Shown: positions 33,520-43,358 of the stretch, piece by piece
How the letters are laid out: each line of letters starts with the position of its first letter
Numbering within the stretch: position 1 is the first letter of the stretch
Origin: JAGGSN01 sp965603725
GTDB lineage: Bacteria > Zixibacteria > MSB-5A5 > UBA10806 > 4484-95
Direction: 5' to 3'
Length of the DNA stretch: 64,000 nt
Assembly: GCA_965603725.1 (NCBI GenBank)
Contig: CBFDEC010000011.1
Location: forward strand, 1 to 64,000
The notes under the pieces: model-generated
Told to the model about the DNA's origin: nothing
Databases searched by the model: none
The model's input: only the letters and a program-made list of their open reading frames with translations
Position numbers and translations under genes: made by a program

Positions 33520-34800
33520 ATGAAAGTACTGGTAGTTGGAGGCGGAGGTCGTGAACATGCCATCTGCTGGAAATTGTCTCAATCATCAAAAGTGAAAAAG
33601 ATATATGTCGCCCCTGGCAACGGCGGGATTGGCGCTATCGCCGAATGTGTAGACATTGCAGTTGACAATCTTACCGGTCTGGTCGATTTTGCCTTAAGCA
33701 AAGAAATTGATCTGACCGTTGTCGGCCCGGAGCTTCCGTTAACTATGGGTATTGTCGACGAGTTTGAAGGCCGTGATTTGAAAATTTTCGGGCCATCTAA
33801 GGAAGCTTCGCTAATCGAGGGCAGCAAGGCTTTTGCTAAAAGCTTCATGCATAAGCATCATATTCCGACAGCCAGCTACAAGATATTTTCCGAACATTTT
33901 GAAGCCATTGATTTTGTCAAGTCGGCCGGTTATCCGCTGGTTTTGAAAGCCGATGGTCTGGCCGCCGGCAAGGGCGCTATTATCTGCAATAACGTTGAGG
34001 AGGCCTGCGGCGTTGTTGAAAAAATAATGGTTCAGAAAGTTTTCGGTGCGGCTGGTCTGAAATTGGTAATTGAAGAATATCTGGAGGGAGAGGAAGTTAC
34101 GGTGATGGCTTTCACCGATGGTAAAAATATTGTGCCAATGGTTTCCTCGCAAGATCACAAGCGAATTTATGAAGGAGATAAGGGTCCCAATACCGGCGGT
34201 ATGGGCGCATACACCCCGACAAACATAGTGGATCACCGCCTGATGAAAACGATTTACAATGAAATCCTCGAACCGACGATCAGCGGGCTGGCAGCCGAGA
34301 AAAGGACATATAAAGGCGTTTTATATGTCGGGTTGATTATTTCCAGGCGAGGCGTTAAGGTTTTGGAGTACAATTGCCGTTTCGGCGATCCTGAAACGCA
34401 GGTAGTATTACCCCTTCTAAAAAATGACCTTGCCGAGGTCTTTATAGATATTATAGACGGTTACCTTAACGTAGATGAAATAGAATGGGCTGACAAATCG
34501 GCTGTAGGAGTTGTTTTGGCCTCCAAAGGTTATCCCGGGAAATATGAAACAGGTAAGATCATTGACGGCTTGGATTCGGTTGCCGATGAGAATGAACTGG
34601 TATTTCATGCAGGGACAAAAACTGAGCAAGGCAGATTCATTACCAGCGGCGGAAGGGTATTAACGGCCACCTCGTTTGGCGGGAATATCAAAGAAGCTAT
34701 TAACAATGCTTATCGTCTGGTTGATAAAATTAATTTTGAGGATATGTATTACCGCCAGGATATCGGCTGGCGGGCGCAAAGCAAGGTGGAGCTTTATTGA
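33520..34800 (+). CDS. purD: Phosphoribosylamine-glycine ligase
   Basis: A 426-residue GAR synthetase, joining phosphoribosylamine and glycine with ATP in purine synthesis. N-terminal 'VLVVGGGGREHAICWKL', ATP-grasp region 'LVLKADGLAAGKGAIIC', 'DHKRIYEGDKGPNTGGMGAYTP' and 'NCRFGDPETQ' are all intact. Its TGA overlaps the ATG of purE, so the two are coupled. GAGAGGAA precedes the start. Confidence 0.96.
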   Translation: MKVLVVGGGGREHAICWKLSQSSKVKKIYVAPGNGGIGAIAECVDIAVDNLTGLVDFALSKEIDLTVVGPELPLTMGIVDEFEGRDLKIFGPSKEASLIEGSKAFAKSFMHKHHIPTASYKIFSEHFEAIDFVKSAGYPLVLKADGLAAGKGAIICNNVEEACGVVEKIMVQKVFGAAGLKLVIEEYLEGEEVTVMAFTDGKNIVPMVSSQDHKRIYEGDKGPNTGGMGAYTPTNIVDHRLMKTIYNEILEPTISGLAAEKRTYKGVLYVGLIISRRGVKVLEYNCRFGDPETQVVLPLLKNDLAEVFIDIIDGYLNVDEIEWADKSAVGVVLASKGYPGKYETGKIIDGLDSVADENELVFHAGTKTEQGRFITSGGRVLTATSFGGNIKEAINNAYRLVDKINFEDMYYRQDIGWRAQSKVELY

Positions 34801-35267
34801 TGAATAACAGTCCTAAAGTATTGATGATTTTAGGCAGTAAGTCCGACCTGGAGGCGATGAAAGGTTGTCAGACATTTTTAGAAAAGTTTGAGATACCGTA
34901 TACATGCGAAATCAGTTCGGCGCATCGTAACGCAGAAAAGACCAGGCTTTTAGCCGAATCAGCGGAAAGCAAAGGATACCGGGTTATTATCGCCGCGGCG
35001 GGAATGTCGGCGGCGCTTCCGGGCGTTGTCGCCGCTCATACGACCTTGCCGGTTATAGGCGTGCCTATGACAGGTTCCGCTTTAAATGGGATTGACGCTT
35101 TATACTCAATCGTCCAGATGCCGGCAGGCGTGCCTGTAGCCTGTGTTGCTATCGGAAGTCATGGCGCTAAAAATGCCGCTATACTGGCCGCCAGAATAAT
35201 CGCCCTTAACGATAGCGCCATGACGGAAAAACTGAAAAAATATCGGAACGAATTAGCCCAGGAGTAA
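34800..35267 (+). CDS. purE: N5-CAIR mutase
   Basis: A 155-residue class I PurE ('MILGSKSDLEAMKGC', 'ISSAHRNAEKT', 'AAAGMSAALPGVVAAHTTLPVIGVP', 'SIVQMPAGVPVACVAIG'). It moves the carboxyl group from N5-CAIR to give CAIR in purine synthesis. ATG 34800 overlaps the purD stop by one base (TGATG). No purK is seen beside it. Confidence 0.96.
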   Translation: MNNSPKVLMILGSKSDLEAMKGCQTFLEKFEIPYTCEISSAHRNAEKTRLLAESAESKGYRVIIAAAGMSAALPGVVAAHTTLPVIGVPMTGSALNGIDALYSIVQMPAGVPVACVAIGSHGAKNAAILAARIIALNDSAMTEKLKKYRNELAQE

Positions 35268-35273
35268 GAACTT

Positions 35274-35828
35274 ATGATAGTAGTGTTTTTGTTTCTGTTC
35301 ATCCTTTTTATAGTACCGATAATTTTTCTGATTTTTATCTATAACAGGCTGATAAACTTAAAGAACCTGGTGGATGAAGCATACAGCCAGATTGATGTCC
35401 TGCTGACCAAACGAGCCGATTTAATACCAAATTTAGTCGAAACAGTCAAAGGTTATGCTAAACATGAAAAGGGAGTACTTGAAAATGTTACGGCCTCTCG
35501 CGCATCAGTCATAAATGCAAAAGATCCGGGAGAAAAATTCAAAGCCTCGGATGCCCTTTCGAGTACACTGAAAACGCTGTTTGCAGTTGTGGAAAATTAT
35601 CCCGATTTGAAAGCTGATCGGAATTTTAAGGACCTGCAGGATCAATTGTCGCAGGTGGAAAGCGAAATCGCCGGTACCAGGAGAATCTATAATCAGCAGG
35701 TACGCAGCTACAATACGCTACAGGAGACATTCCCGGCTAACATGTTTGCTCAGACATTCGGTCATTCACCACGCCAGTATTATGAAATTGTCGCTGAAAA
35801 AAAGGAACCTCCGGAAGTATCATTTTAG
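35274..35828 (+). CDS. LemA-family membrane protein
   Basis: A 184-residue LemA protein: one N-terminal membrane helix (about 3-22), then 'YNRLINLKNLVDEAYSQIDVLLTKRADLIPNLVETVKGYAKHE', the family signature, and a helical C-terminus ending 'TFGHSPRQYYEI'. Function is unknown; some relatives pair with TPM-domain proteins or HtpX. Here it only follows purE by 6 bp. Confidence 0.93.
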   Translation: MIVVFLFLFILFIVPIIFLIFIYNRLINLKNLVDEAYSQIDVLLTKRADLIPNLVETVKGYAKHEKGVLENVTASRASVINAKDPGEKFKASDALSSTLKTLFAVVENYPDLKADRNFKDLQDQLSQVESEIAGTRRIYNQQVRSYNTLQETFPANMFAQTFGHSPRQYYEIVAEKKEPPEVSF

Positions 35829-35896
35829 ATATATTTATGGAATTTTAGAAAAAAGTATAAATGCCGTCAAGTCGAATATAGTAAAGGGAACCTGCC

Positions 35897-37111
35897 TTGG
35901 ATTTAATCATTTTTGAGGATCATTACGCTGATGGTTTTTATCCATTGTCCGTTTCTCATCCGGTTTTCGACCTGTTCTATGGCTGTTTTAATGTCGTCGA
36001 ACGTTATAAAAGGTATATCACATCTGAGGACGTCTCCCTTGTCTGCCGTGATTACCTGACTGATACAGCCAGACTGAGATTTAGCCTGCCGGTAAATCAG
36101 GATATTATTATCAAAAACGACTGCCTGCTTATAAATGCCGCTTTAAAACCGGACAATAAAATTTTTGATGAGCTTTTCACGGCAAACGATAATACTGCTT
36201 TTTTTGACGGCGACGTTTTAATCGGGGCGAAATTGTCATCAGATATATTAAATGAAATTTCGCTTATTGAACTTTCTGAAAAAGCGATAGCGTTTCCTCG
36301 GAATGTTGCCAGAGTTGATATTTCGGCGCCATGTTTTAAATTCTTATGGGATATTATTAATTTTAACGGGCAGGCGATTGAAGATGATCTTAAACTGATG
36401 CCCGATTTCGCGCCTCCTATAATATCTCCGTATTCTCATATATATGGTGAAAATGTATTTCTACATCCAATGGCCATTGTTCCGGAAGGCGTTTATATCG
36501 ATGCCTCCAATGGTCCGGTTATAGTTGATGAAAGCGCCATTATTGAGCCGCGTTCACTGATCCAGGGGCCTGTATATATCGGCAAAGGGAGCAAAGTACT
36601 GGGAGGCATTATTCGCGAGGGCTGCAGTCTTGGTCCGGGCTGTAAAATAGGCGGTGAGCTTGAAGAGTCGATTATTCTCGGCTATTCGAATAAAGCTCAC
36701 GAAGGATTTATCGGGCATTCCTATATTGGGGAATGGGTCAACCTCGGAGCCCTAACGGTTAATTCGGATTTGAAGAATAACTATTCTGAAATCACTGTCA
36801 GGCTTCAAGGCGCTGATATTCCAACCGGTTCGATTAAGGTGGGTTGTTTTATAGGCGATCATACCAAGACCGGCATCGGCACATTATTTAATACCGGAAT
36901 GGTGATTGGTTTCTGCTGCAATGTTTATGGTGGAGCCCTGTTCACAGAAAAGGAAATCGATCATTTTAAATGGGGTGTTCCTGGAAACCTGGTGAAGTTT
37001 AAGCTTGATAAAGCAATTGATATTGCCCATAAGGTAATGTCTCGTCGGGGAATGGAGTTTACGCAAGTTCATGAGGAGCTTTTTAGGATTATCAGCGACT
37101 CGAAAAGATAA
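35897..37111 (+). CDS. GlmU-like sugar nucleotidyltransferase/acyltransferase
   Basis: A 404-residue protein of the FCB-group GlmU-like family. The N-terminal ~170 residues correspond to a degenerate nucleotidyltransferase domain ('LSVSHPVFDLFYGCFNVVERY'); the C-terminal part is a left-handed beta-helix with hexapeptide turns (about 180-350: 'VIVDESAIIEPRSLIQGPVYIG', 'GHSYIGEWVNLGALTVNSDLKNNY'). It likely makes or acetylates a nucleotide sugar, perhaps UDP-GlcNAc for envelope synthesis. The N-terminal domain lacks an evident GXGTRM loop, so that activity is doubtful. Starts at TTG 35897. Confidence 0.85.
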   Translation: MDLIIFEDHYADGFYPLSVSHPVFDLFYGCFNVVERYKRYITSEDVSLVCRDYLTDTARLRFSLPVNQDIIIKNDCLLINAALKPDNKIFDELFTANDNTAFFDGDVLIGAKLSSDILNEISLIELSEKAIAFPRNVARVDISAPCFKFLWDIINFNGQAIEDDLKLMPDFAPPIISPYSHIYGENVFLHPMAIVPEGVYIDASNGPVIVDESAIIEPRSLIQGPVYIGKGSKVLGGIIREGCSLGPGCKIGGELEESIILGYSNKAHEGFIGHSYIGEWVNLGALTVNSDLKNNYSEITVRLQGADIPTGSIKVGCFIGDHTKTGIGTLFNTGMVIGFCCNVYGGALFTEKEIDHFKWGVPGNLVKFKLDKAIDIAHKVMSRRGMEFTQVHEELFRIISDSKR

Positions 37112-37239
37112 TGTTTTCAGTCGCTGTTCAGTCGAATTGTTTCTTGATGGGCAGTGTTTAATTCACAGGTGATTATGACGATAATAACAGCAAAACAGAG
37201 AAGTTACTCTGCCGGATAGCTATGCATTAGGAGGACAGC

Positions 37240-38238
37240 TTGCCTGAATTAAGAAAAGATCCAATAATCGGGAGATGGGTGATTATATCTACTGAAAGGG
37301 GCAAGCGGCCGACTGATTTCCATAGTACAATAAAGAAAAAAGAGCCCAAATTATGCCCCTTTTGCAATTCAAATGAGTCGTCAACTCCTCCTGAAGTATA
37401 TGCAATCAGACAAAACGGTTCAAAACCGAATTCTCCGGGCTGGTCATTGAGGGTGGTGCCCAATAAATTCCCGGCTTTAATAATTGAGGGCGACTTAAAC
37501 CGTGAAGGCGTAGGGATATTCGATAAAATGAACGGCACCGGCGCTCATGAGGTCATTATTGAAACCCCCGATCATATGAAAGACCTGGTTGACCTCGAGG
37601 ATGAAGACTTTGAAAATGTCATCCGCGCTTACCGCGATCGAATTCTTGAATTAAGAAACGACTCTCGCTTTAAATACATACTGGTATTTAAAAATCAGGG
37701 TGAGGCGGCGGGAGCATCGTTAGAACATTCTCATTCTCAGCTTATCGCAACCCCGATTTTGCCTAAAAGGGTTATGGAGGAATTGTCAGGATCTGAGAAG
37801 TACTACAATTATAAGGAAAGATGTATCTATTGCGATATAATTAAACAGGAACTCAACGATAATGTCAGGATTGTAACAAGCAACGATATGTTTGTAGCTT
37901 TAGAACCTTTTGCCTCCCGTTTCCCGTTTGAGACATGGATATTGCCGCAATTTCATGAGTCGTCATTCGAGACTATAGCAGAAGAATCTATTGGAAAATT
38001 AGTGTCTATTTTGAGAGAGACTCTGAAAAGAATATCTGCGGCATTGAATAATCCGCCATATAATTTAATGATACATACTTCGCCTTTAGATAACCGTTAT
38101 CCGAAGGAGTACCACTGGCATATCGAAATTATCCCCAAGCTGGTAAGAGTGGCGGGATTCGAATGGGGCACCGGTTTTTATATTAATCCCACTATTCCGG
38201 AGGATGCCGCTAAGTTCTTAAAAGAAGTTGAGATCTAA
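37240..38238 (+). CDS. galT: Galactose-1-phosphate uridylyltransferase family protein
   Basis: A 332-residue GalT-family HIT protein. Zinc-site 'CPFC' (about 46-49), 'EHSHSQLIATPILP' and the second-half 'EYHWHIEIIP' are seen, with a second Cys pair 'CIYC'. The active-site region is HWH rather than the canonical HPH, as in many GalT relatives including ADP-glucose phosphorylases. With glycogen synthase next door, an ADP-glucose or galactose-1-phosphate reaction are both possible. Starts at TTG 37240 behind GGAGGA. Confidence 0.88.
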   Translation: MPELRKDPIIGRWVIISTERGKRPTDFHSTIKKKEPKLCPFCNSNESSTPPEVYAIRQNGSKPNSPGWSLRVVPNKFPALIIEGDLNREGVGIFDKMNGTGAHEVIIETPDHMKDLVDLEDEDFENVIRAYRDRILELRNDSRFKYILVFKNQGEAAGASLEHSHSQLIATPILPKRVMEELSGSEKYYNYKERCIYCDIIKQELNDNVRIVTSNDMFVALEPFASRFPFETWILPQFHESSFETIAEESIGKLVSILRETLKRISAALNNPPYNLMIHTSPLDNRYPKEYHWHIEIIPKLVRVAGFEWGTGFYINPTIPEDAAKFLKEVEI

Positions 38239-38282
38239 TTAACATAACGGTTGTTTTGATATTACTTTCTTAGGAGGGATAA

Positions 38283-39773
38283 ATGAGCCCAACGCAAATA
38301 GCCTATGTATCGCCTGAAATCGTTCCATTTGTTAAAACAGGGGGTCTTGCCGATGTTGCCGGGGCTTTACCCGGAGCTATGGCCAGATCGGGCAATAGCG
38401 TTAAGGTCTTTATGCCGTTGTATTCGGCTATTGATACAGATAAGTATGATATAAAATGTGTAAAGAGCAACCTTTCAGTGATTGCAGCATCCGAACGTGA
38501 GCTTTTTGATCTATACTATCTCCTGGATGAAGATACGAAGTGCGAATATTATTTCATTAAGATAGATAAACATTTCGACCGTGATGGATTGTATGTGTCG
38601 CCTGAAACCGGCAAGGACTGGGAAGATAACGACGACAGGTTTATAGCTTTTTCCAGGGCTGTCCTGGAAGCGATTATTGCTTTGAACTGGCAGCCTGATA
38701 TCATCCACTGTAACGATTGGCAGAGCGGCTTGATACCGGCATATATAAAGCGCCTTGATTACAGCTCGGATTATTTCGAAAAGACCAGGACAGTTTTTAC
38801 TATTCATAATATTGCTTACCAGGGTTTGTTTCCGGCTGAATCGTTTACAAAACTCGGGTTGGACCTAAAATGGTTTTATCCGACAAGCGGTTTTGAGTAT
38901 TATGGTAAAGTCAGTTTTTTAAAAGCGGGGATTCACTTTGCGGATATTTTAACTACCGTATCAGAAAGATATGCAGTCGAAATTCAGCAGTCCGAGGAGT
39001 ACGGTTACGGGCTTGAAGGGCTTTTGCACGAACGTTCCGATGACCTGTACGGAGTCTTAAACGGTATTGATTACAGCATCTGGAATCCCGCCACTGATGA
39101 GCTGATAAAGGCAAACTACAAGCCCGGCAAAATTGCCAACAAAAAGAAAAACAAGAACGCTCTCAAGCGGCTTAACAAGCTGCCTATGGTTCGTCGAGAT
39201 GTGCCGCTTATCGGTATAATCTCCAGGCTTTGCGACCAAAAAGGATTTGACTTGATTGCCGAAGTTGCCAACCAGATATTCGAGCTTGATATACAGATGG
39301 TTATTCTTGGTTCCGGCGATGAGAAATATGAGACGCTGTTTAAAGAACTGGCTTTGAAATATTCCAAAAAGCTGGCGGTAAATATTAAATTTGATAATGC
39401 CCTGGCGCATCTTATCGAAGCCGGCTGTGATATGTTTCTAATGCCCTCGCGTTATGAACCGTGCGGGTTAAACCAGCTTTACAGCCTGAAATACGGCGCC
39501 GTGCCGATAGTCCGGGAAACAGGCGGGCTGGCTGATACTATCGAAAACTGCAACCCGGCTAAAAATACCGGAACCGGGTTCATATTTAAAAACTATGACA
39601 GCGCCAAACTGTTAACCACGATCAGGTTTGCGGTGGAGGTCTATAAAAATAAGGATGTCTGGGACAAGCTGGTAAAACGCGGTATGGAACAGGACTTCTC
39701 CTGGGATAAATCAGCCGCCAAATACGAGGAGATATACGAAAAAGCGCTGATGAAAAAGACGGTGTCAGTATAG
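38283..39773 (+). CDS. glgA: Glycogen synthase (ADP-glucose)
   Basis: A 496-residue GT5 enzyme. 'VKTGGLADVAGALPGAMA' (ADP-glucose binding Lys), 'HCNDWQSGLIPAY', 'GIISRLCDQKGFDLI' and 'PSRYEPCGLNQLYSLKYGAVPIVRETGGL' are all intact. It adds glucose from ADP-glucose to glycogen. GGAGGG precedes the ATG; it follows galT by 44 bp, probably one operon. Confidence 0.95.
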   Translation: MSPTQIAYVSPEIVPFVKTGGLADVAGALPGAMARSGNSVKVFMPLYSAIDTDKYDIKCVKSNLSVIAASERELFDLYYLLDEDTKCEYYFIKIDKHFDRDGLYVSPETGKDWEDNDDRFIAFSRAVLEAIIALNWQPDIIHCNDWQSGLIPAYIKRLDYSSDYFEKTRTVFTIHNIAYQGLFPAESFTKLGLDLKWFYPTSGFEYYGKVSFLKAGIHFADILTTVSERYAVEIQQSEEYGYGLEGLLHERSDDLYGVLNGIDYSIWNPATDELIKANYKPGKIANKKKNKNALKRLNKLPMVRRDVPLIGIISRLCDQKGFDLIAEVANQIFELDIQMVILGSGDEKYETLFKELALKYSKKLAVNIKFDNALAHLIEAGCDMFLMPSRYEPCGLNQLYSLKYGAVPIVRETGGLADTIENCNPAKNTGTGFIFKNYDSAKLLTTIRFAVEVYKNKDVWDKLVKRGMEQDFSWDKSAAKYEEIYEKALMKKTVSV

Positions 39774-39903
39774 ATTTCTAAATTAATCAATACTCTATTT
39801 GTTTTGGGGAAACTGTGATTCCCATGGCTTGGATGTTTGGTTGTTTCGTAAGACAAACAGGTCATATGTAAAAAAATCGGGGAAACTCCTACAAAAAATT
39901 GAC

Positions 39904-39931
39904 TTGACACAATCGGATTCAAATCTATATT
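39904..39931 (+). promoter_or_regulatory. Promoter of tRNA-Gly
   Basis: A perfect TTGACA (39904-39909), 16-nt spacer and TATATT (39926-39931); start point just before the tRNA at 39943. Confidence 0.8.
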
Positions 39932-39942
39932 TAAAAAGCTGT

Positions 39943-40015
39943 GCGGGAGTAGCTCAGTTGGTAGAGCGCTACCTTGCCAAGGTAGTTGTCGCGAGTTCGA
40001 GCCTCGTCTCCCGCT
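39943..40015 (+). tRNA. tRNA-Gly(GCC)
   Basis: A 73-nt tRNA: acceptor GCGGGAG/CTCCCGC, discriminator T, D-arm with AGCTCAGTTGGTAGAGC, anticodon stem CTACC/GGTAG with loop TTGCCAA (anticodon GCC), T-arm GCGAG-TTCGAGC-CTCGT. A run of eight T follows at once and may end transcription. Confidence 0.97.
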
Positions 40016-40103
40016 TTTTTTATTACCCCCTTGAAATCCAGTATATTGCATTGCAGGATGGTGGTTTAAGGTGATTTGGTTCGTGTTGCAATTTCCCTCA
40101 TTT

Positions 40104-40319
40104 TCACCCATTATTGATGCCTTTATGGCGCAAATCCGGCACAGGTGATTTCATTAATGTTTTATTTTTCTCCTTACTTGTTCTGGGTTTAGGTGCTTGA
40201 TTTTCTAAATATTGATCCAGATCAGATTTTCTGAACATATTTTTTCTCCCAACCTTTGTAAACGGGATTTTTTCATCGCTAAAATAGTTGAAACATATAT
40301 CATACAAATTAAATGCCAA
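40104..40319 (-). pseudogene. Excisionase-like HTH fragment
   Basis: A 71-residue frame of which only 'KIPFTKVGRKNMFRKSDLDQYLE' is recognisable, the second half of a MerR/excisionase (HTH_17) DNA-binding domain. The first helix-turn-helix half is not readable upstream in any frame, so the gene is probably a remnant. It sits 90 bp from tRNA-Gly in an AT-rich gap and may come from a past integration there. Confidence 0.5.
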
Positions 40320-40410
40320 TTACGTGTAAATATAATTAAAACAGTATGGACGTTAAGTAAAATATTATATAAATAGGTTATAAATATGAAATCAATTTGA
40401 TAATAAGCCA

Positions 40411-41163
40411 TCAGACATTATTATTTTTTTTCCTAATAACAATATTAAAATATTGAGTTAATTTAACCATTAAAGGAACCTTTGACATCCACCAATTTAT
40501 TTTACATAAAGCTGGACTTTTGGCCAGGCTGCGATAAATAAAAATATTAAACCCGGTAATATATAATATCTCAAATCCGTTTTTAGTAAAAAATCTAAAT
40601 ATATCTTTAGGAGAATATTGAAAATGTAACTTGACATCATCTTTAGCTTTTATAAGTCCAAGTTTATCAAGTATGTTTGCAGATGCATAGATAGGATTCC
40701 AATTGTTTGGCATGGATATTAAAGCAATACCGTCATCTTTGAGCAAGGATTTTATTCTTGTTACTATAGATTGAGGATCTGAGCAATGCTCAATTACCTC
40801 CAGACACATTATAAAATCAAATTTGTCAGAAGTATTGAATTCCTCGATTTTAGAATTGTAAAAATTTATATGGGGATAATTCTTTGTTGCTTTTGCGATC
40901 ATCGAACTATCAGCATCAATCCCCGTTACTGTTTCGGTAAAATAATTTGCTATTACTTGAGTAAAGCTGCCAGCGCTTGTTCCCAGGTCAATTGCCTTGT
41001 TTTTTTTCGAAAGGAGCTTTTTGTCAAATAACATATCCATTATTCTAATAAGAAGTTTCCCACGATATTGCCGATGAACCTCAATATCAATTTTACGATT
41101 TTCGTTGGCAATGGTGATTGGATTATCGAAATATTTACTTTTAAGTAGTGGAGTATTTTTCAT
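40411..41163 (-). CDS. SAM-dependent methyltransferase (class I)
   Basis: A 250-residue methyltransferase with motif I 'AIDLGTSAGSFTQVIA' (about 58-73), acidic 'GIDADSSMI', and 'FDFIMCLEVIEHCSDP', the form common in UbiG/UbiE-like and sugar or lipid methyltransferases. The C-terminal part has a hydrophobic, basic helix that may touch membrane. The gene is AT-rich compared with neighbours. Substrate unknown. Confidence 0.88.
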   Translation of the reverse strand: MKNTPLLKSKYFDNPITIANENRKIDIEVHRQYRGKLLIRIMDMLFDKKLLSKKNKAIDLGTSAGSFTQVIANYFTETVTGIDADSSMIAKATKNYPHINFYNSKIEEFNTSDKFDFIMCLEVIEHCSDPQSIVTRIKSLLKDDGIALISMPNNWNPIYASANILDKLGLIKAKDDVKLHFQYSPKDIFRFFTKNGFEILYITGFNIFIYRSLAKSPALCKINWWMSKVPLMVKLTQYFNIVIRKKNNNV

Positions 41164-41309
41164 TAAACATCCTTAATTAACGACCATAACTTAACCGATA
41201 AAATATATTCAACTTAATTATACAACGTCAACAGTTTTCCTTTGTAAATAATTTATAAATATAATGTTCTATAGAAAATCTAACCTTCCTAAGCCTGAAA
41301 AGATATTGC

Positions 41310-41337
41310 TTGACTTTGTAAAGTAAAAAACTAAAAT
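41310..41337 (+). promoter_or_regulatory. Possible promoter of the UbiA-type gene
   Basis: TTGACT (41310-41315), 16-nt spacer, TAAAAT (41332-41337), 45 bp before the start codon. Confidence 0.45.
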
Positions 41338-41381
41338 TCTGATTTGAAATGTAGTAATGTTATTAACAAACAGGATTTGAA

Positions 41382-42281
41382 ATGAGCACAAAAGAATATT
41401 TTTTAGAGACACGGCCGCAGTTTTTGTTGTTATCGCCGGTGCTGGTTATTCTGGGTATGGGGATTGCTTTATATAACGGAGCTTTCAACACCCTTTACTT
41501 TTTGCTTTCACTTTTAGGTTTAACCCTGCTTCATATCAGCGTGAATACTTTAAACGATTACAGCGATTTCAAAAGCGGGATTGACCTTAATGCCAAACGT
41601 ACTCCTTTCTCAGGCGGCAGCGGCTTTTTGCCCTCCGGACAGTTGACTGCCTCCTCCGTGTTAAGATTGGGTCTGGGGGCGTTTATTCTGGCTGTTCCGA
41701 TTGGCGTCTATTTTCTTTTCATTCGTGGTTTTTACCTTCTGCCGGTTTTTGTGCTGGGCGCAATTTTTGTTTTATTATACACCAGCCATATTACAAAACT
41801 GGGCTTGGGGCTGGCAGAAATCACCGCCGGTTTGGGGCTCGGCGCCCTGCCGGTATTCGGGACATTCCTTATTATAAACGGCGGCTTTTCATGGGCGGCA
41901 TTGTATGCCTCGATACCCTCAGGATTTCTGGTTTGCAATCTGCTTTTATTGAATGAATTCCCCGATATTGAAGCGGATAAGGTCGGCCAGCGAAAAACAC
42001 TGCCGATCATGCTCGGTTCCAAAAAAGCGGCGGTGATATATTCTGTGCTGGTTATTATGGTCTATATCTGGATTGTGGCTGGCGTGATACTCAACCTGAT
42101 GCCTGCCTGGAGCCTTTTAGCGATATTGACTCTGCCAATAGGCTTAAAAGCAATAAAGGGCGCAATGACTTTCAAACGAATCGAGGAGCTGCTGCCGGCT
42201 CAGGGCGCTAATGTAATGGTGGTACTGCTGACTCAGCTTCTATTGGGGATAGGCTATATCCTGGCGAGGGTGGTTGGATAA
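41382..42281 (+). CDS. UbiA-family prenyltransferase
   Basis: A 299-residue membrane enzyme with about nine helices. The two Asp-rich, Mg-diphosphate-binding motifs are 'NDYSDFKSGID' (about 53) and 'NEFPDIEADKVGQRKT'. Family members attach isoprenoid chains to aromatic rings, e.g. MenA in menaquinone synthesis, which would fit a quinone for the nuo complex in this window. The exact acceptor cannot be told. Confidence 0.9.
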   Translation: MSTKEYFLETRPQFLLLSPVLVILGMGIALYNGAFNTLYFLLSLLGLTLLHISVNTLNDYSDFKSGIDLNAKRTPFSGGSGFLPSGQLTASSVLRLGLGAFILAVPIGVYFLFIRGFYLLPVFVLGAIFVLLYTSHITKLGLGLAEITAGLGLGALPVFGTFLIINGGFSWAALYASIPSGFLVCNLLLLNEFPDIEADKVGQRKTLPIMLGSKKAAVIYSVLVIMVYIWIVAGVILNLMPAWSLLAILTLPIGLKAIKGAMTFKRIEELLPAQGANVMVVLLTQLLLGIGYILARVVG

Positions 42282-42290
42282 GCCTCTTAT

Positions 42291-42324
42291 GTGGATCGTG
42301 TATGTCCTCATGCACCATCAAAAA
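42291..42324 (+). repeat. Direct repeat flanking the EamA gene, left copy
   Basis: Matches 43359-43391 at about 30 of 33 positions (GTGGATCGTGTATGTCCTCA start). Confidence 0.6.
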
Positions 42325-42354
42325 AAACGTTTCCCAGCCTAATCAACTCTGTCT

Positions 42355-43254
42355 CTATGCTAAAAACAGTATCGCCACACCGGCAACTGCTGTTATCGTG
42401 CCGAATACAGCATGTATTGTAATCTTCTCTTTGAATACCCAGTAAACCAACGGAATGAGCAAAACCGGCGTAAGCGACATCAATGTTGAAGCGATACCGA
42501 TTTTGGCATACTTGATCGCCACTAGCGACAGCCATACACCTATAAACGGGCCAAAAAACGACCCGCCAAGTATTGAATAACGCGCCTTTTTATCTTTCAG
42601 CTTAAGTACCGTCTCTTTTGCTTTTCCCCAGAAAGCAGTTATAATCCACATTACAATTGCGGCAGTAAGCATTCTTATTAAATTTCCCGATAATGCCGGA
42701 AAGTCACCCTCAAGCCCAATTCGCGAGGTCAAAAGCCCTCCTGCCTGTCCCATAGCGCCGCCAATACCGAGCACAAGGCCAAAAATTAAATGCTTTCCCC
42801 TTGCCCCAGATGAACTTCTATTTTTATCTATAATTACCCATGAGATACCGCCTATGGTTATAGTAACCGCCAGTATCTCAACAGCCGATAGAGACTCATC
42901 AAGGAATACCCAGGCCAAAACAGCGCTGAATATCGGCACAAGCGACATGAGAAGCATAGATAACCGTGTGCCAATCATTACGAATGCTTGAAACAGCATG
43001 GCATCTCCAATAACCAGCCCGATTACGCCGGATAGCCCCAGCCATCCCCAGCGGTACGGTTCCGCATCTAAAGGAAACCATTGGCCGGTAAGTATAAAGT
43101 GTGTGACAGAAAGAAAGATTAACGCCAGTACCAAACGAATCCGGTTTACTACCGCCGACCCGACTCGCGTTCCGCCAATTGTGAAGAATATCGAGGTGAA
43201 CGCCCAGCACCCGGCGGTGGCTAAACCTGCTATTTCTCCTAAAAACTCGCTCAA
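42355..43254 (-). CDS. EamA/DMT-family transporter
   Basis: A 299-residue protein with ten predicted membrane helices in two EamA repeats (about 5-140 and 155-295; second repeat 'VWLSLVAIKYAKIGIASTLMSLTPVLLIPLVYWVFKEKI'). Family members export metabolites or amino acids; substrate unknown. It lies between two near-identical ~33-bp direct repeats. Confidence 0.9.
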   Translation of the reverse strand: MSEFLGEIAGLATAGCWAFTSIFFTIGGTRVGSAVVNRIRLVLALIFLSVTHFILTGQWFPLDAEPYRWGWLGLSGVIGLVIGDAMLFQAFVMIGTRLSMLLMSLVPIFSAVLAWVFLDESLSAVEILAVTITIGGISWVIIDKNRSSSGARGKHLIFGLVLGIGGAMGQAGGLLTSRIGLEGDFPALSGNLIRMLTAAIVMWIITAFWGKAKETVLKLKDKKARYSILGGSFFGPFIGVWLSLVAIKYAKIGIASTLMSLTPVLLIPLVYWVFKEKITIHAVFGTITAVAGVAILFLA

Positions 43255-43358
43255 GTTTCAATCCTTGCGGCAAAAGACATATTAAGGAGCGTAGTATACT
43301 ACATCAGTTGATATTTTCATTATGATTTTTTGGAATTGAAGTCGGAGGATGCTCTATA

